This document shows positions 50,300-58,893 of a stretch of 64,000 bases of DNA, in pieces. The notes under the pieces were generated by a model. It was not told the origin of the DNA and ran no database searches. It worked only from the letters and a program-made list of their open reading frames with translations. A program made the position numbers and the translations under genes. Numbering within the stretch: position 1 is the first letter of the stretch; each line of letters starts with the position of its first letter. Source of the stretch: Psychrobacillus psychrodurans (lineage in GTDB: Bacteria; Bacillota; Bacilli; Bacillales_A; Planococcaceae); assembly GCF_027563345.1 (NCBI RefSeq), contig NZ_JAMKBK010000003.1, one strand, 5' to 3'.

Positions 50300-51493
50300 T
50301 CAGTCCACCTTGTGATTTGTATACTCATAGTGATTTTCTATTACTGGTTCAAACTTATTATAACGCTTTTTAAACAATGTATAAAAGTGTGAAACGATTA
50401 CTTTCAAAATTGCATATCCTGGAATTCCTAATATTACTCCTGGAACACCAAATAATGCACCTGATGTAATAAGAACAAAGATAATTGTAATTGGGTGAAC
50501 ATGTAATGATTTACCCATAATTTGTGGTGATATAAACTTCCCTTCTATTAACTGGACAATCGTCCAAACTATCGCCAACCCTACTAGCATAAGTGGTGAT
50601 TTTACTAGGGCTATAATAGCAGCAGGAGTAATAGCTATCACTGGACCTAAATAAGGTACTACACTTGTAACCATCGCTATGACTCCAAGTAGAAGTGCAT
50701 ACGGCATACCGATAATTGTAAATCCAATAGAAATCATTATTCCAATACACATTGATACTAGTATTTGTCCTTGAATATAAGAACTAATTTGTCTATCTAT
50801 ACCTGTAAATACAGATTGTAAATCATCTCTCATTCTTGGAGGAAACAACTTCAGAACAAAGTGGGGTAACTTCTCGCCGTCCTTTAAAAGATAAAAAACG
50901 ATAAAAGGTACAGTTACTATAGCTAAAACAAAACTAGTTAATACACCAACAATCGATGAAATCCCAGTTATAATACCGGTTACAGTATCTTGTACAAACT
51001 CTCCTATTTCAGCTGGAAGACCATTTAATACTGAAGTAACATCATTCTCAATTTGTAAATAATATTCCTGAAAAATAGATGTTCGTAAAAATTCATCTAA
51101 GTCATTGAAGAGCTGAATAAAGTAAGTAGGTAATTCTTCCACTAATTTAAAGACTTGACCCTTTAAAAAAGGAAATACTAGAAACACTAGTAATGTTATT
51201 AATCCGATTAATACTAAGAAAATAATAAGTATGCCCCATACTCGTTTAATTTTTATTTTTTCTAATAAACGTAGTATTGGTCGTAATAAGTAATACACAA
51301 TAACTGCTAAGATTATAGGTAAGATTACATTACCCAGAAATACCGTCAAAGGTACAAATATAAAAGAAATCTCATCATAAATCATAATAACAAGACCGAT
51401 CATCAGTAAAAGAACCAATGAAAAGATAGTATTACGTCCACCTAAAAATTTTATGTATCTAGTAGAAAAAAAAGAAGGTTTTTCTGGCTCCAC
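50300..51493 (-). CDS. AI-2E/PerM-family membrane transporter
   Basis: 397 aa with about eight membrane helices. The TqsA/PerM signature is seen in the C-terminal half (GIMISIGFTIIGMPYALLLGVIAMVTSVVPYLGPVIAITPAA, ...ISPQIMGKSLHVHPITIIFVLITSGALFGVPGVILGIP). GTG 51493 is preferred, 10 bases after AAAGGAAG; the TTG at 51502 is too near the RBS. Family members export autoinducer-2 or act as Na+/H+ antiporters. The role here is unknown. Confidence 0.9.
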   Translation of the reverse strand: MEPEKPSFFSTRYIKFLGGRNTIFSLVLLLMIGLVIMIYDEISFIFVPLTVFLGNVILPIILAVIVYYLLRPILRLLEKIKIKRVWGILIIFLVLIGLITLLVFLVFPFLKGQVFKLVEELPTYFIQLFNDLDEFLRTSIFQEYYLQIENDVTSVLNGLPAEIGEFVQDTVTGIITGISSIVGVLTSFVLAIVTVPFIVFYLLKDGEKLPHFVLKLFPPRMRDDLQSVFTGIDRQISSYIQGQILVSMCIGIMISIGFTIIGMPYALLLGVIAMVTSVVPYLGPVIAITPAAIIALVKSPLMLVGLAIVWTIVQLIEGKFISPQIMGKSLHVHPITIIFVLITSGALFGVPGVILGIPGYAILKVIVSHFYTLFKKRYNKFEPVIENHYEYTNHKVD

Positions 51494-51564
51494 TTCTATC
51501 AAACTTCCTTTCTATATATATTTATTTTACGGAGGAAAAATAAATATGGCAATCTTAAAGCAAG

Positions 51565-52506
51565 TTATTTTTCTAAAAACTCTGTAATTGCATTTTTGTT
51601 CTTCTCTTCGTCGAGTACAATGACTGACCCAGCATGACTATAGCGCTTAAATGAATATGTTCCTTCCACTGGAATTGTCATTTTTTCCATTTCTAACTTA
51701 CCACTTACTAGTGCATCTAATACTCGTTTTGTTTTGTCAGAGCGTGAATAATCTGTTTGGATATATCCCTCTGTTGCGCCAATGAATTTAGGTAAATTTG
51801 GTATATTTTCTATGGATAATAGCTCATCTTTTAAGATTTCCATTACCAACTGTTGTCTTCCAACTCGTCCAAAGTCTCCTTCAGCATCCGAACGGAAACG
51901 AGCATAACCGAGCAATTCTTGTCCATTTAAGTTCTGTTGCCCCTTGGTTAATGTAACACCAATTTTCTCTGACATGTCCTTCTCTACATTAACTGGAACT
52001 CCATTCGGTGCAATTATGTCAACAAGGGATTCAAAGCTACTAAAATCGATTAATGCATAGTGATGAATTGGTAAATCGAACATCTCTTGCATAGTATCTT
52101 TCAATAACTGTACTTTCCCTAAATAGAAAGCTGTATTTAATTTATAGGATTTATTCCCAGGGATATCGGCATATATATCACGCATGAAAGAGATTACCTT
52201 AACATCATTATTTTGCTTATCCCAAGAAAAAATCATCATAGTATCTGTACGAGCTTTGTCTTCCCCTCTGGAATCTACACCTAAAACCAAGATGTTTTCT
52301 CGTTCACCTTGCTTAAGTACATCTCCTTTAAAGTCCATTGGTTCTTTTTTATCTGTGTCAGCTAATTTATAACCGCTAGAATATTGTGTAAATGTATAAA
52401 TACCAACTCCTACAGCCAAAAATAATAAAATAACAAAAAGCATACGTCCTATTCTTGGACGTCTTTTTCTTCTACGTCTTCTAGTTTGTTGTAATTCTTC
52501 TTCCAT
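51565..52506 (-). CDS. LytR-CpsA-Psr (LCP) family cell-wall glycopolymer ligase
   Basis: 313 aa, type II membrane protein. The Arg/Lys-rich cytoplasmic tail (QQTRRRRRKRRPRIG) is followed by one helix (22-40) and an LCP domain with the conserved LGVDSRGEDKARTDTMMIFS, RDIYADIPGNKSYKLNTAFYLG and GYARFRSDAEGDFGRVGRQQ segments. It transfers teichoic acid or other phospho-polyprenyl-linked polymers to peptidoglycan (family knowledge). GGGGAG 9 bases before the ATG. Monocistronic. Confidence 0.93.
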   Translation of the reverse strand: MEEELQQTRRRRRKRRPRIGRMLFVILLFLAVGVGIYTFTQYSSGYKLADTDKKEPMDFKGDVLKQGERENILVLGVDSRGEDKARTDTMMIFSWDKQNNDVKVISFMRDIYADIPGNKSYKLNTAFYLGKVQLLKDTMQEMFDLPIHHYALIDFSSFESLVDIIAPNGVPVNVEKDMSEKIGVTLTKGQQNLNGQELLGYARFRSDAEGDFGRVGRQQLVMEILKDELLSIENIPNLPKFIGATEGYIQTDYSRSDKTKRVLDALVSGKLEMEKMTIPVEGTYSFKRYSHAGSVIVLDEEKNKNAITEFLEK

Positions 52507-52650
52507 CTTGAAATCTCCCCTTTATACCCTAATAATAACGTATTTCAGTTAAGAAAAGTTTCAGATTTTTGTACTACTACTAAACAAGTGGTAAAATCTA
52601 TTTTACATAAGACAATACATCAATTAGTGAGAATAATAGGAGGAAAGATC

Positions 52651-53169
52651 ATGGTAGAAACAGCAACTTTCGCAGGCGGATGTTTTTGGTGCATGGTAAA
52701 ACCATTTGACACTTGGGACGGAATACATAAGGTAACTTCAGGATATATGGGTGGTCATCTTGATAACCCTACTTACGAAGACGTAAAAAAAGGAGATTCT
52801 GGTCATCTAGAAGTGGTAGAAATACAATTTGATCCAAGCATCTTCTCCTACAAAAAGCTATTAGAAATATTTTGGCAACAAATTGATCCTACCGATGATG
52901 GCGGTCAGTTCCAAGATCGAGGAGAAAGATATCGCACTGCTATATTTATTCATTCAGATGAACAACGAGAGCTTGCTGAGCAATCGAAAGAACAACTTGC
53001 AGCAAGTGGGAAGTTCTCTAAACCTATTGTTACCGAAATTCGTTATGCTAAAACATTTTATGAGGCAGAAGAGTATCATCAAGACTATTATAAGAAAAGC
53101 CCAACTCACTATAAAGAGGATCGTGCACAATCAGGTCGAGATGAGTTTATAGAAAAAAATTGGAAATAG
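52651..53169 (+). CDS. msrA: Peptide methionine sulfoxide reductase MsrA
   Basis: 172 aa; reduces methionine-S-sulfoxide in proteins. GGCFWC places the catalytic cysteine at residue 11, SGYMGGHLDNPTYEDVKKGDSGHLEVVEI is the core, and EEYHQDYYKKSP ends the active-site region. ATG 52651 has AGGAGG 8 bases upstream. No MsrB domain is fused or adjacent. No cysteine follows residue 14, so recycling cannot use the C-terminal Cys pair of longer MsrA proteins. Confidence 0.96.
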   Translation: MVETATFAGGCFWCMVKPFDTWDGIHKVTSGYMGGHLDNPTYEDVKKGDSGHLEVVEIQFDPSIFSYKKLLEIFWQQIDPTDDGGQFQDRGERYRTAIFIHSDEQRELAEQSKEQLAASGKFSKPIVTEIRYAKTFYEAEEYHQDYYKKSPTHYKEDRAQSGRDEFIEKNWK

Positions 53170-53246
53170 AATTTTAGATCTACACCAACGAAAGTACCTC
53201 CAAAATTTTGGAAGACATCGGTTAATAAAGAAGAAATAAAATTTAG

Positions 53247-53281
53247 ACGAAAACCACTTCAAAATTGAAGTGGTTTTCATC
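53247..53281 (+). terminator. Terminator of msrA
   Basis: GAAAACCACTTC-N6-GAAGTGGTTTTC, symmetrical and A/T flanked, about 80 bases past the stop; likely bidirectional. Confidence 0.85.
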
Positions 53282-53482
53282 ATTGTCTTGCAGTCCTTTA
53301 TTCTCGTTAGATGAAAAGTTGGATAAGGGAGACACCCCAGTCCACTCATAAACAGACAAAACCTGTTAAATAGAGGCTTAAAGCCAGAATATTTGCCCTA
53401 ACCCTCATTAACAAAGGGATTCTGTATTTTGTTTATATTTCATGTTATAATAAGTTCATTGTGAATTTTAGGAGGTACTAGC

Positions 53483-55084
53483 ATGATTGCAGTAAGTAAC
53501 GTAAGTCTTCGTTTTGGTGATCGTAAATTGTTCGAAGACGTAAATATAAAGTTTACACCAGGAAACTGTTATGGTTTGATTGGTGCAAATGGAGCTGGAA
53601 AGTCAACATTTATCAAAATCTTGTCTGGTGAAATTGAACCGCAAGAAGGTAATGTTATTATGAATCCAGATGAACGTTTAGCTATTTTAAAACAAAATCA
53701 CTTCGAATACGAAGAACACACTGTTTTAGAGACAGTTATGATGGGGCATAAACGTTTATATGAAGTAATGAATGAAAAAAATGCTATCTATATGAAAGAA
53801 GACTTTTCAGATGAAGATGGTATGCGTGCAGCCGAATTAGAAGGTGAATTTGCTGATTTAAATGGATGGGAAGCTGAATCAGAAGCAGCAATACTCTTAC
53901 AAGGTCTTGGTATTCCTGATGACATGCACCAAAAGAAAATGGCTGACTTAACTGGTTCAGAAAAGGTAAAAGTTCTACTATCTCAAGCCCTTTTTGGCAA
54001 ACCAGATGTACTTTTACTAGATGAGCCTACTAACCATTTAGATATTAAAGCTATCCAATGGCTAGAAGACTTCCTCATTAACTTTGAAAATACTGTAATT
54101 GTTGTATCCCATGACCGTCATTTCTTGAACAAAGTATGTACACATATTGCGGATTTAGATTTCAGTAAAATTCAAGTTTACGTAGGAAACTATGATTTCT
54201 GGTATGAATCGAGTCAATTAGCTTCTAAATTAGCTTCAGATCAAAATAGTAAAAAAGAAGAAAAAATCAAAGAACTACAGGCATTTATTGCTCGATTTAG
54301 TGCCAATGCTTCTAAATCCAAACAAGCAACATCTCGTAAGAAAATGCTAGACAAAATAGAACTAGATGATATTAGACCATCATCTCGTAAATATCCATAT
54401 GTAAATTTCGCGATGAAACGTGAAATCGGTAATGATGTATTACAAGTTCAAGATTTAGGTCATTCAACAGAAGACAAAAAACTATTCTCTAATTTAAGCT
54501 TCACTATGAATAAAGAAGACAAAATTATTCTTTTAGGTGATGAATTAGCGAAGTCAGCTATATTACGTATCTTAGCTGAAGAAGAAGAACCAAAAGAAGG
54601 ATCAATACGTTGGGGTATTACTACAACACGTGCCTACTTCCCGCTTGATAACGCAAAATACTTTGAAGGTAGTGAGCCTTCATTAGTAGACTGGTTACGC
54701 CAATATTCTCCAGATGATGAAAGCGAAACATTCCTTCGAGGATTCCTTGGCCGTATGCTTTTCTCAGGTGAAGAAGTAAAGAAAAAGCCTTCTGTTCTTT
54801 CTGGTGGAGAAAAAGTACGTTGTATGCTTTCAAAAATGATGCTTTCGGAATCGAATGTATTATTACTAGATGAACCAACGAACCACTTAGATCTTGAATC
54901 TATTCAAGCATTGAATAATGGACTTACATTATTCAAGGGTGCTATGATATTCACATCACATGACCATCAATTCATCCAAACAATTGCAAATCGCGTAATC
55001 GAAATTCGTGATGACGGATCTATCTTAGATAAACAATTGACTTACGATGAATTCTTAGAGTGGAAAGAAACACAAAACTTATAA
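53483..55084 (+). CDS. ykpA: ABC-F ATPase, YkpA/YbiT type
   Basis: 533-aa two-domain ABC-F protein. NBD1 has a canonical Walker A (GANGAGKST, 34-42) but the signature LTGSEK instead of LSGGE. NBD2 has a canonical signature (LSGGEKVRCML) and Walker B (VLLLDEPTNHLD), while its Walker A reads LLGDELAKSA and lacks the second glycine of GxxxxGK. The linker RFSANASKSKQATSRKKML and the strand YPYVNF are typical of the YkpA/YbiT branch, thought to act on the ribosome. Long T/A promoter region upstream; AGGAGG 8 bases before the ATG. Confidence 0.92.
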   Translation: MIAVSNVSLRFGDRKLFEDVNIKFTPGNCYGLIGANGAGKSTFIKILSGEIEPQEGNVIMNPDERLAILKQNHFEYEEHTVLETVMMGHKRLYEVMNEKNAIYMKEDFSDEDGMRAAELEGEFADLNGWEAESEAAILLQGLGIPDDMHQKKMADLTGSEKVKVLLSQALFGKPDVLLLDEPTNHLDIKAIQWLEDFLINFENTVIVVSHDRHFLNKVCTHIADLDFSKIQVYVGNYDFWYESSQLASKLASDQNSKKEEKIKELQAFIARFSANASKSKQATSRKKMLDKIELDDIRPSSRKYPYVNFAMKREIGNDVLQVQDLGHSTEDKKLFSNLSFTMNKEDKIILLGDELAKSAILRILAEEEEPKEGSIRWGITTTRAYFPLDNAKYFEGSEPSLVDWLRQYSPDDESETFLRGFLGRMLFSGEEVKKKPSVLSGGEKVRCMLSKMMLSESNVLLLDEPTNHLDLESIQALNNGLTLFKGAMIFTSHDHQFIQTIANRVIEIRDDGSILDKQLTYDEFLEWKETQNL

Positions 55085-55097
55085 GATAGATGAAATA

Positions 55098-55146
55098 AAG
55101 AGTACAGGATTGTGACATTGTGTCATGATCCTGTACTCTTTTTTTG
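55098..55146 (+). terminator. Terminator of ykpA
   Basis: AAGAGTACAGGAT...ATCCTGTACTCTT with an inner GACA/TGTC stem, then TTTTTT. Confidence 0.95.
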
Positions 55147-55234
55147 TAATACTTTCGTTCTATCTTAGTTAATCTCTTCTGGTATGTTGTTATAACAATT
55201 ATGAAAGTAATCAAAGTAAAATTTTTTGAAAGGA

Positions 55235-55738
55235 TTAATTTTTAACTAATCTGTCCTTTTTTGAAGTCTTAATAAATCTACCGAGTAATGACCTTGTTGG
55301 TAATTTACCTAGTAATGAATCACTTGTTTCTGAGATATTCTTCAGGACGTTCAATAATTTATCGTCTCCTGCCCAATGTTCTTCAATCACTTCTGGTTTA
55401 AATTTATTTAATAGCATGTTGACTACAAAAGTAGCTACAATTATATCGTCTATAAACCCACCTGGTCCAACTAATCCTTCAGGTAATACATCTAAAGGAG
55501 TGATGAAATACAAAATCCCACTACCAACGAGTGTTTTACTTTTGGCATCTAATCGTTCATCAAACATCGACTTCACTAATAAATGAAATAAATCCGGCGC
55601 AAACAGAAGATATGGAGTAAACTTCCCTGCTTTCCCCGATTTACTTTCTACATAATCTGTGATCTTAGAACGTAATTTTATATAGAAGTCTTGCTGCTCC
55701 TCATAAGTTGGTAGCTCTTTCTTGAGTTCTACATTCAT
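55235..55738 (-). CDS. YkvA-family (DUF1232) membrane protein
   Basis: 167 aa. The DUF1232 core is visible as YFITPLDVLPEGLVGPGGFIDDIIVATFVVNML, with the conserved DxxP and DD residues in a hydrophobic hairpin. The ATG at 55738 is favoured (GGGG 8 bases upstream) over the ATG two codons earlier. Function unknown; members are widespread in Bacillales. Confidence 0.85.
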   Translation of the reverse strand: MNVELKKELPTYEEQQDFYIKLRSKITDYVESKSGKAGKFTPYLLFAPDLFHLLVKSMFDERLDAKSKTLVGSGILYFITPLDVLPEGLVGPGGFIDDIIVATFVVNMLLNKFKPEVIEEHWAGDDKLLNVLKNISETSDSLLGKLPTRSLLGRFIKTSKKDRLVKN

Positions 55739-55875
55739 CGCCATATCCCCTTTCTCTTTTAACTATACCAAAAAAAAGACAATTTGAAACATTATAAGCA
55801 TTTCTTAAACTACTCAAAAATTTTATACAAGGGCTAAGAGAACTTATAAGTTAGGAAATAGATAACTCCGAAAAA

Positions 55876-55917
55876 TTATTAAAAGGTGATTCGTATCTAT
55901 TTTCACGAACCACCTAT
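55876..55917 (-). terminator. Terminator of the RsbR-like gene
   Basis: AGGTGGTTCG...CGAATCACCT with one mismatch, then TTTTAAT on the minus strand. Confidence 0.85.
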
Positions 55918-55920
55918 TCT

Positions 55921-56745
55921 TTACTTAATTAAGTATTGGTTTAATGCTTGTTGCAGAGTAGCATAGGTTTTTGTTTCTTGATCAAACTTAATACCTAATT
56001 GAATCATTTGTCTAACAACATCCGGTCTTAAACCAGTAATAACTGTATCACAGCCCATCATCGAAGTACCATAAATAATTTTCATTAAATGATCTATTAC
56101 CTCTATTTCCATTTTCGATATTCCCGATAAATCCATTATTAATGTTTGAATGTGTAAACGACCAATCTCGTTTAGTATTTTTCCCTCCATTATATTTGTT
56201 CTATAAGTATCCACTGATCCGATTAAAGGTAAGATACATATAGTTGGCGTAATCGGTATTATCGGAACCGAAAGCGCTTCCACTTCTTTTCGTTGTGAGG
56301 AAATAAGGGCATCTTTATATGTTGAGTAGTTAATAAAGAATTCATTTAAAAAGTAATCTATTTGATTATTAATTTGTTTTTCTAACTCAAAAAAGTCGTC
56401 GACAGCAATTAGTTGTACTTCATTGCTATATTTTTGAATAAAAGCCCACATCGTTCTCCTAATCGCTTGAATCCACTCCAACTTAAACGATAATGTTAAG
56501 GAAAATGTAGCCCATGCAATACCCTCTTGCCTTGAAAATGCACTAAGTTTATCCTGCTCATTTCCATCAATAATAAGATGAATAAGATTATGAGCATTAT
56601 TGATCAGATCGATATCTCCAACTTTTAATATATCATCGATTTTCTCTCTAACATTCACAGCTTGGTTCAATAAATACTCTTCAAAATTTTGTTTGTTTGC
56701 CTGCAAATATTCTTTCAATTTATGATCAAGTAATGCCTCATCCAA
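55921..56745 (-). CDS. RsbR-family stressosome paralogue (STAS domain)
   Basis: 274 aa. A non-haem globin-like N-terminal domain (about 1-145) is joined by a linker helix to a C-terminal STAS domain (IPITPTICILPLIGSVDTYRTNIMEG...). Stressosome RsbR proteins modulate SigB activation through RsbT. In the positions where B. subtilis RsbRA has its two phospho-threonines, this protein reads DLSGISKMEIEV and GLRPDVVRQMIQ, with no Thr at either. It may therefore be a non-phosphorylatable member. No rsb genes adjoin it. Confidence 0.85.
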   Translation of the reverse strand: MDEALLDHKLKEYLQANKQNFEEYLLNQAVNVREKIDDILKVGDIDLINNAHNLIHLIIDGNEQDKLSAFSRQEGIAWATFSLTLSFKLEWIQAIRRTMWAFIQKYSNEVQLIAVDDFFELEKQINNQIDYFLNEFFINYSTYKDALISSQRKEVEALSVPIIPITPTICILPLIGSVDTYRTNIMEGKILNEIGRLHIQTLIMDLSGISKMEIEVIDHLMKIIYGTSMMGCDTVITGLRPDVVRQMIQLGIKFDQETKTYATLQQALNQYLIK

Positions 56746-56854
56746 AATTATTCCCCCTATGAAAATAATAAACTAAGCTCTTTATACCCTCGGTGAAAAT
56801 AATTAAACCTACTAATATTTAATCTATCTGAGTATGTATAAAACTATAAAATGT

Positions 56855-56888
56855 GAAAAAGAAGCACACCCTAACGGTGTACTTCTCT
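56855..56888 (-). terminator. Terminator of the cold-shock gene
   Basis: GAAGTACACC-GTTA-GGGTGTGCTTC (one mismatch) followed by TTTTTC on the minus strand. Confidence 0.92.
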
Positions 56889-56894
56889 GTACTC

Positions 56895-57095
56895 TTATAG
56901 TTTTGTAACGTTTGCAGCTTGAGGTCCGCGGTTACCTTCAACTACTTCAAATTCAACTTTTTGTCCTTCTTCAAGTGATTTGAAGCCTTCTCCTTGAATT
57001 GCTGAGAAGTGTACGAATACGTCGTTTTCACCCTCTACTTCGATAAAACCAAAACCTTTTTCTGCGTTAAACCATTTAACTGTGCCTTGTTTCAT
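56895..57095 (-). CDS. csp: Cold-shock protein (CspA/CspB family)
   Basis: 66-aa single OB-fold RNA chaperone. RNP1 KGFGFIEV and RNP2 VFVHFS are intact and the ending GPQAANVTKL is canonical. It binds single-stranded RNA and DNA and keeps mRNA translatable in the cold. GGAGG 8 bases upstream of the ATG. A long structured leader precedes it (57138-57189), suggesting leader-based temperature control. Confidence 0.97.
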   Translation of the reverse strand: MKQGTVKWFNAEKGFGFIEVEGENDVFVHFSAIQGEGFKSLEEGQKVEFEVVEGNRGPQAANVTKL

Positions 57096-57137
57096 TCTAT
57101 TACCTCCAAAAAATTAATCAATACGTGAAAAAAATTC

Positions 57138-57189
57138 ACATATTCCATGAAGTACCGATCTCACATCGATCACTTCATAGGATATGTGA
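57138..57189 (-). promoter_or_regulatory. Hairpin in the csp leader
   Basis: Arms CACATAT..ATGAAGT and ACTTCAT..ATATGTG pair with a 3-base internal mismatch around a loop containing GATC repeats. It lies 42-94 bases upstream of the csp start, where cold-shock mRNAs carry temperature-dependent structures. Confidence 0.6.
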
Positions 57190-57273
57190 ATAATTAATAC
57201 GGTATTTTTCACTTAAATTGTTAATTAAATTATATCAGTTGCTAGAATTTAGTCAATGAATATTTTCGCAATT

Positions 57274-57561
57274 CTAAATAGTTTGTTGCATTTCATTCCA
57301 TATTAGTCCATGATATATTTGTAAATCATCGTCACAAGAATCACAAAAACATACCTCTTTTTCTGACCAAAAAGCCCAGTATTTCTCATCCTTATTTGTT
57401 TCTTTTGGAAACATCTCCCGCAATTCCACGAGTTTACTATCTAAAAAGGATTTTGCCTCTGCTTCATTTTCAAAAACATGCTTTTCTACGATATACTGTT
57501 CCCAACCTTCAAAAAGCCACCAGGGCTCGTAGTCTGCCTTCATGTAAATTACTTCATACAT
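57274..57561 (-). CDS. DUF1033 family protein
   Basis: 95 aa. MYEVIYMKADYEPWWLFEGWE is the characteristic DUF1033 opening, followed by an acidic C-terminal half with CFCDSCDDDLQIYHGL (a CxCDxC cluster that might bind metal). ATG 57561 is chosen because GAGG ends 8 bases before it; two upstream Met codons are too close to or overlap the RBS. Function unknown; typical of Bacillales and streptococci. Confidence 0.85.
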   Translation of the reverse strand: MYEVIYMKADYEPWWLFEGWEQYIVEKHVFENEAEAKSFLDSKLVELREMFPKETNKDEKYWAFWSEKEVCFCDSCDDDLQIYHGLIWNEMQQTI

Positions 57562-57715
57562 TTTCATCGCCTCTAACATTTTTTATTAACTCATATTTTA
57601 CTTCTCCAATATAAAATGTCTACTTAAACGGCTTAGGAATTTATAAATTGAAAATTCCTACTTTTTCAGTTAAGTTATAGATACCATTATTATTTACAAG
57701 TTAGGAGACTTAGTT

Positions 57716-57997
57716 ATGAAAAAGCGAGCTTTTATTCAAATGCACGGGGATGTGGATGGAGTAGGTTTTCGATTTCTAGTGAAACAAAAAGCTCAATCAC
57801 TTGGATTAAAAGGTAGCTGCAAACAGACGAACGACAAACTTATCGTTATTGATATAGAAGGCGATTCAGAACAGTTAGAAGAGTTTTTAGAATATATTCA
57901 AAAAGGTGTTTCACCTTTATCTCAAACAAATGCATTTAGTATTGAATTCTATGATGATTTAAAAGGTTATACCACAATGGAGTCAGATATCGTTTAA
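57716..57997 (+). CDS. Acylphosphatase-like protein
   Basis: 93 aa, acylphosphatase fold. GDVDGVGFRFLV matches the GxVQGVGFR phosphate loop with Arg19. The second catalytic residue, normally Asn in a G-x-x-x-N motif, appears as Gln37 (GSCKQTND). Activity on acyl phosphates may therefore be reduced or lost. AGGAGA 7 bases before the ATG. Confidence 0.85.
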   Translation: MKKRAFIQMHGDVDGVGFRFLVKQKAQSLGLKGSCKQTNDKLIVIDIEGDSEQLEEFLEYIQKGVSPLSQTNAFSIEFYDDLKGYTTMESDIV

Positions 57998-58048
57998 ATC
58001 TTTATGTTAATGAAACCTTCTTCTGGTTGAATCGTATATAATAGTATA

Positions 58049-58215
58049 GAAAAAGTGAAACTTCAATCGATGGGGTTTTTCAAACCCACTGATTGTCAGT
58101 TGAGCCATTCAGGCTTTTACGGGCAGTTATCTCCCACTAATGCTTGGTACTTTGGCCCAAAACTTTAAGTGGGATAATTATTGCCCGTTAATACGGGATA
58201 AAAGGAGGTAACATC
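58049..58215 (+). ncRNA. Structured leader of the xpaC-yaaN operon
   Basis: A TATAAT at 58037 gives a start near 58049. The leader folds into CAATC..TGGG-loop-CCCA..GATTG (58064-58095) and a larger hairpin in which ACGGGCA pairs with TGCCCGT (58119-58125 with 58182-58188) and CCCACT with AGTGGG (58133-58138 with 58168-58173). It ends at the RBS AAAGGAGG. No T-run separates it from the gene, so control would be at translation or stability. Similar hairpins recur in Bacillaceae as I recall, but I cannot name a family. Confidence 0.55.
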
Positions 58216-58893
58216 ATGAGTGAAGTAATTCAAACCTTCATACGCCATTGCTTAAATATACCGATCATGATAACTTCTTGGTTTGTTTTCTTTTTTTCAA
58301 TCGAAAGTGGATTTTTTTGGAGTTCCGCTTTAGCTATAGGTGTATATATTGTCACTAATTTTGCGATAAAGAAAATACAACAAAGAAGAATTATGAAAAA
58401 ACATCAAATGACCCTTTCTGAGTATTTCCATATCCAACAGCAATTAAAAGAAGCAAATAAAAAGATAAAAGCGCTAAATAGTCAATATTTGAAGGTACGT
58501 TCTATTAGTTCGTTTAAACAATTATTTGAGATGAATCGATTAGCGAAACGAATTATATCACTTGTTAAATCTAATCCGAAGAAATTTTATCAGGCAGAAA
58601 ATTTCTTTTATGCACATTTAGATTCGGCTGTAGAACTAACGTCAAAATATACGCTACTAGTTTCACAACCGGTGAAAAACAAGGATATGAAGTTAGCATT
58701 ACAAGATACAAGAGATACATTAGAATCAATTAGTACAGTCATGGAAGATGATTTAAACAATGTACTTGCCTCTGATGTAGAGCACCTTAAGATGGAATTA
58801 GACTTTGCAAAATTATCCGTTAAAACAAAGGAAAAACCTTTATATTTAGAAGGAGAATCAGAAGATGAGCGAAAAGTTATCGAATACAAGTGA
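58216..58893 (+). CDS. xpaC: XpaC-family protein
   Basis: 225 aa. An N-terminal hydrophobic hairpin (about 10-50) is followed by a coiled-coil-rich cytoplasmic part (KKHQMTLSEYFHIQQQLKEANKKIKALNSQYLKVRSI). B. subtilis XpaC was named for 5-bromo-4-chloroindolyl phosphate hydrolysis, though it does not look like a known phosphatase. The operon partner YaaN/TelA follows with a 29-base overlap, as in B. subtilis. AAAGGAGG before the ATG. Confidence 0.9.
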   Translation: MSEVIQTFIRHCLNIPIMITSWFVFFFSIESGFFWSSALAIGVYIVTNFAIKKIQQRRIMKKHQMTLSEYFHIQQQLKEANKKIKALNSQYLKVRSISSFKQLFEMNRLAKRIISLVKSNPKKFYQAENFFYAHLDSAVELTSKYTLLVSQPVKNKDMKLALQDTRDTLESISTVMEDDLNNVLASDVEHLKMELDFAKLSVKTKEKPLYLEGESEDERKVIEYK

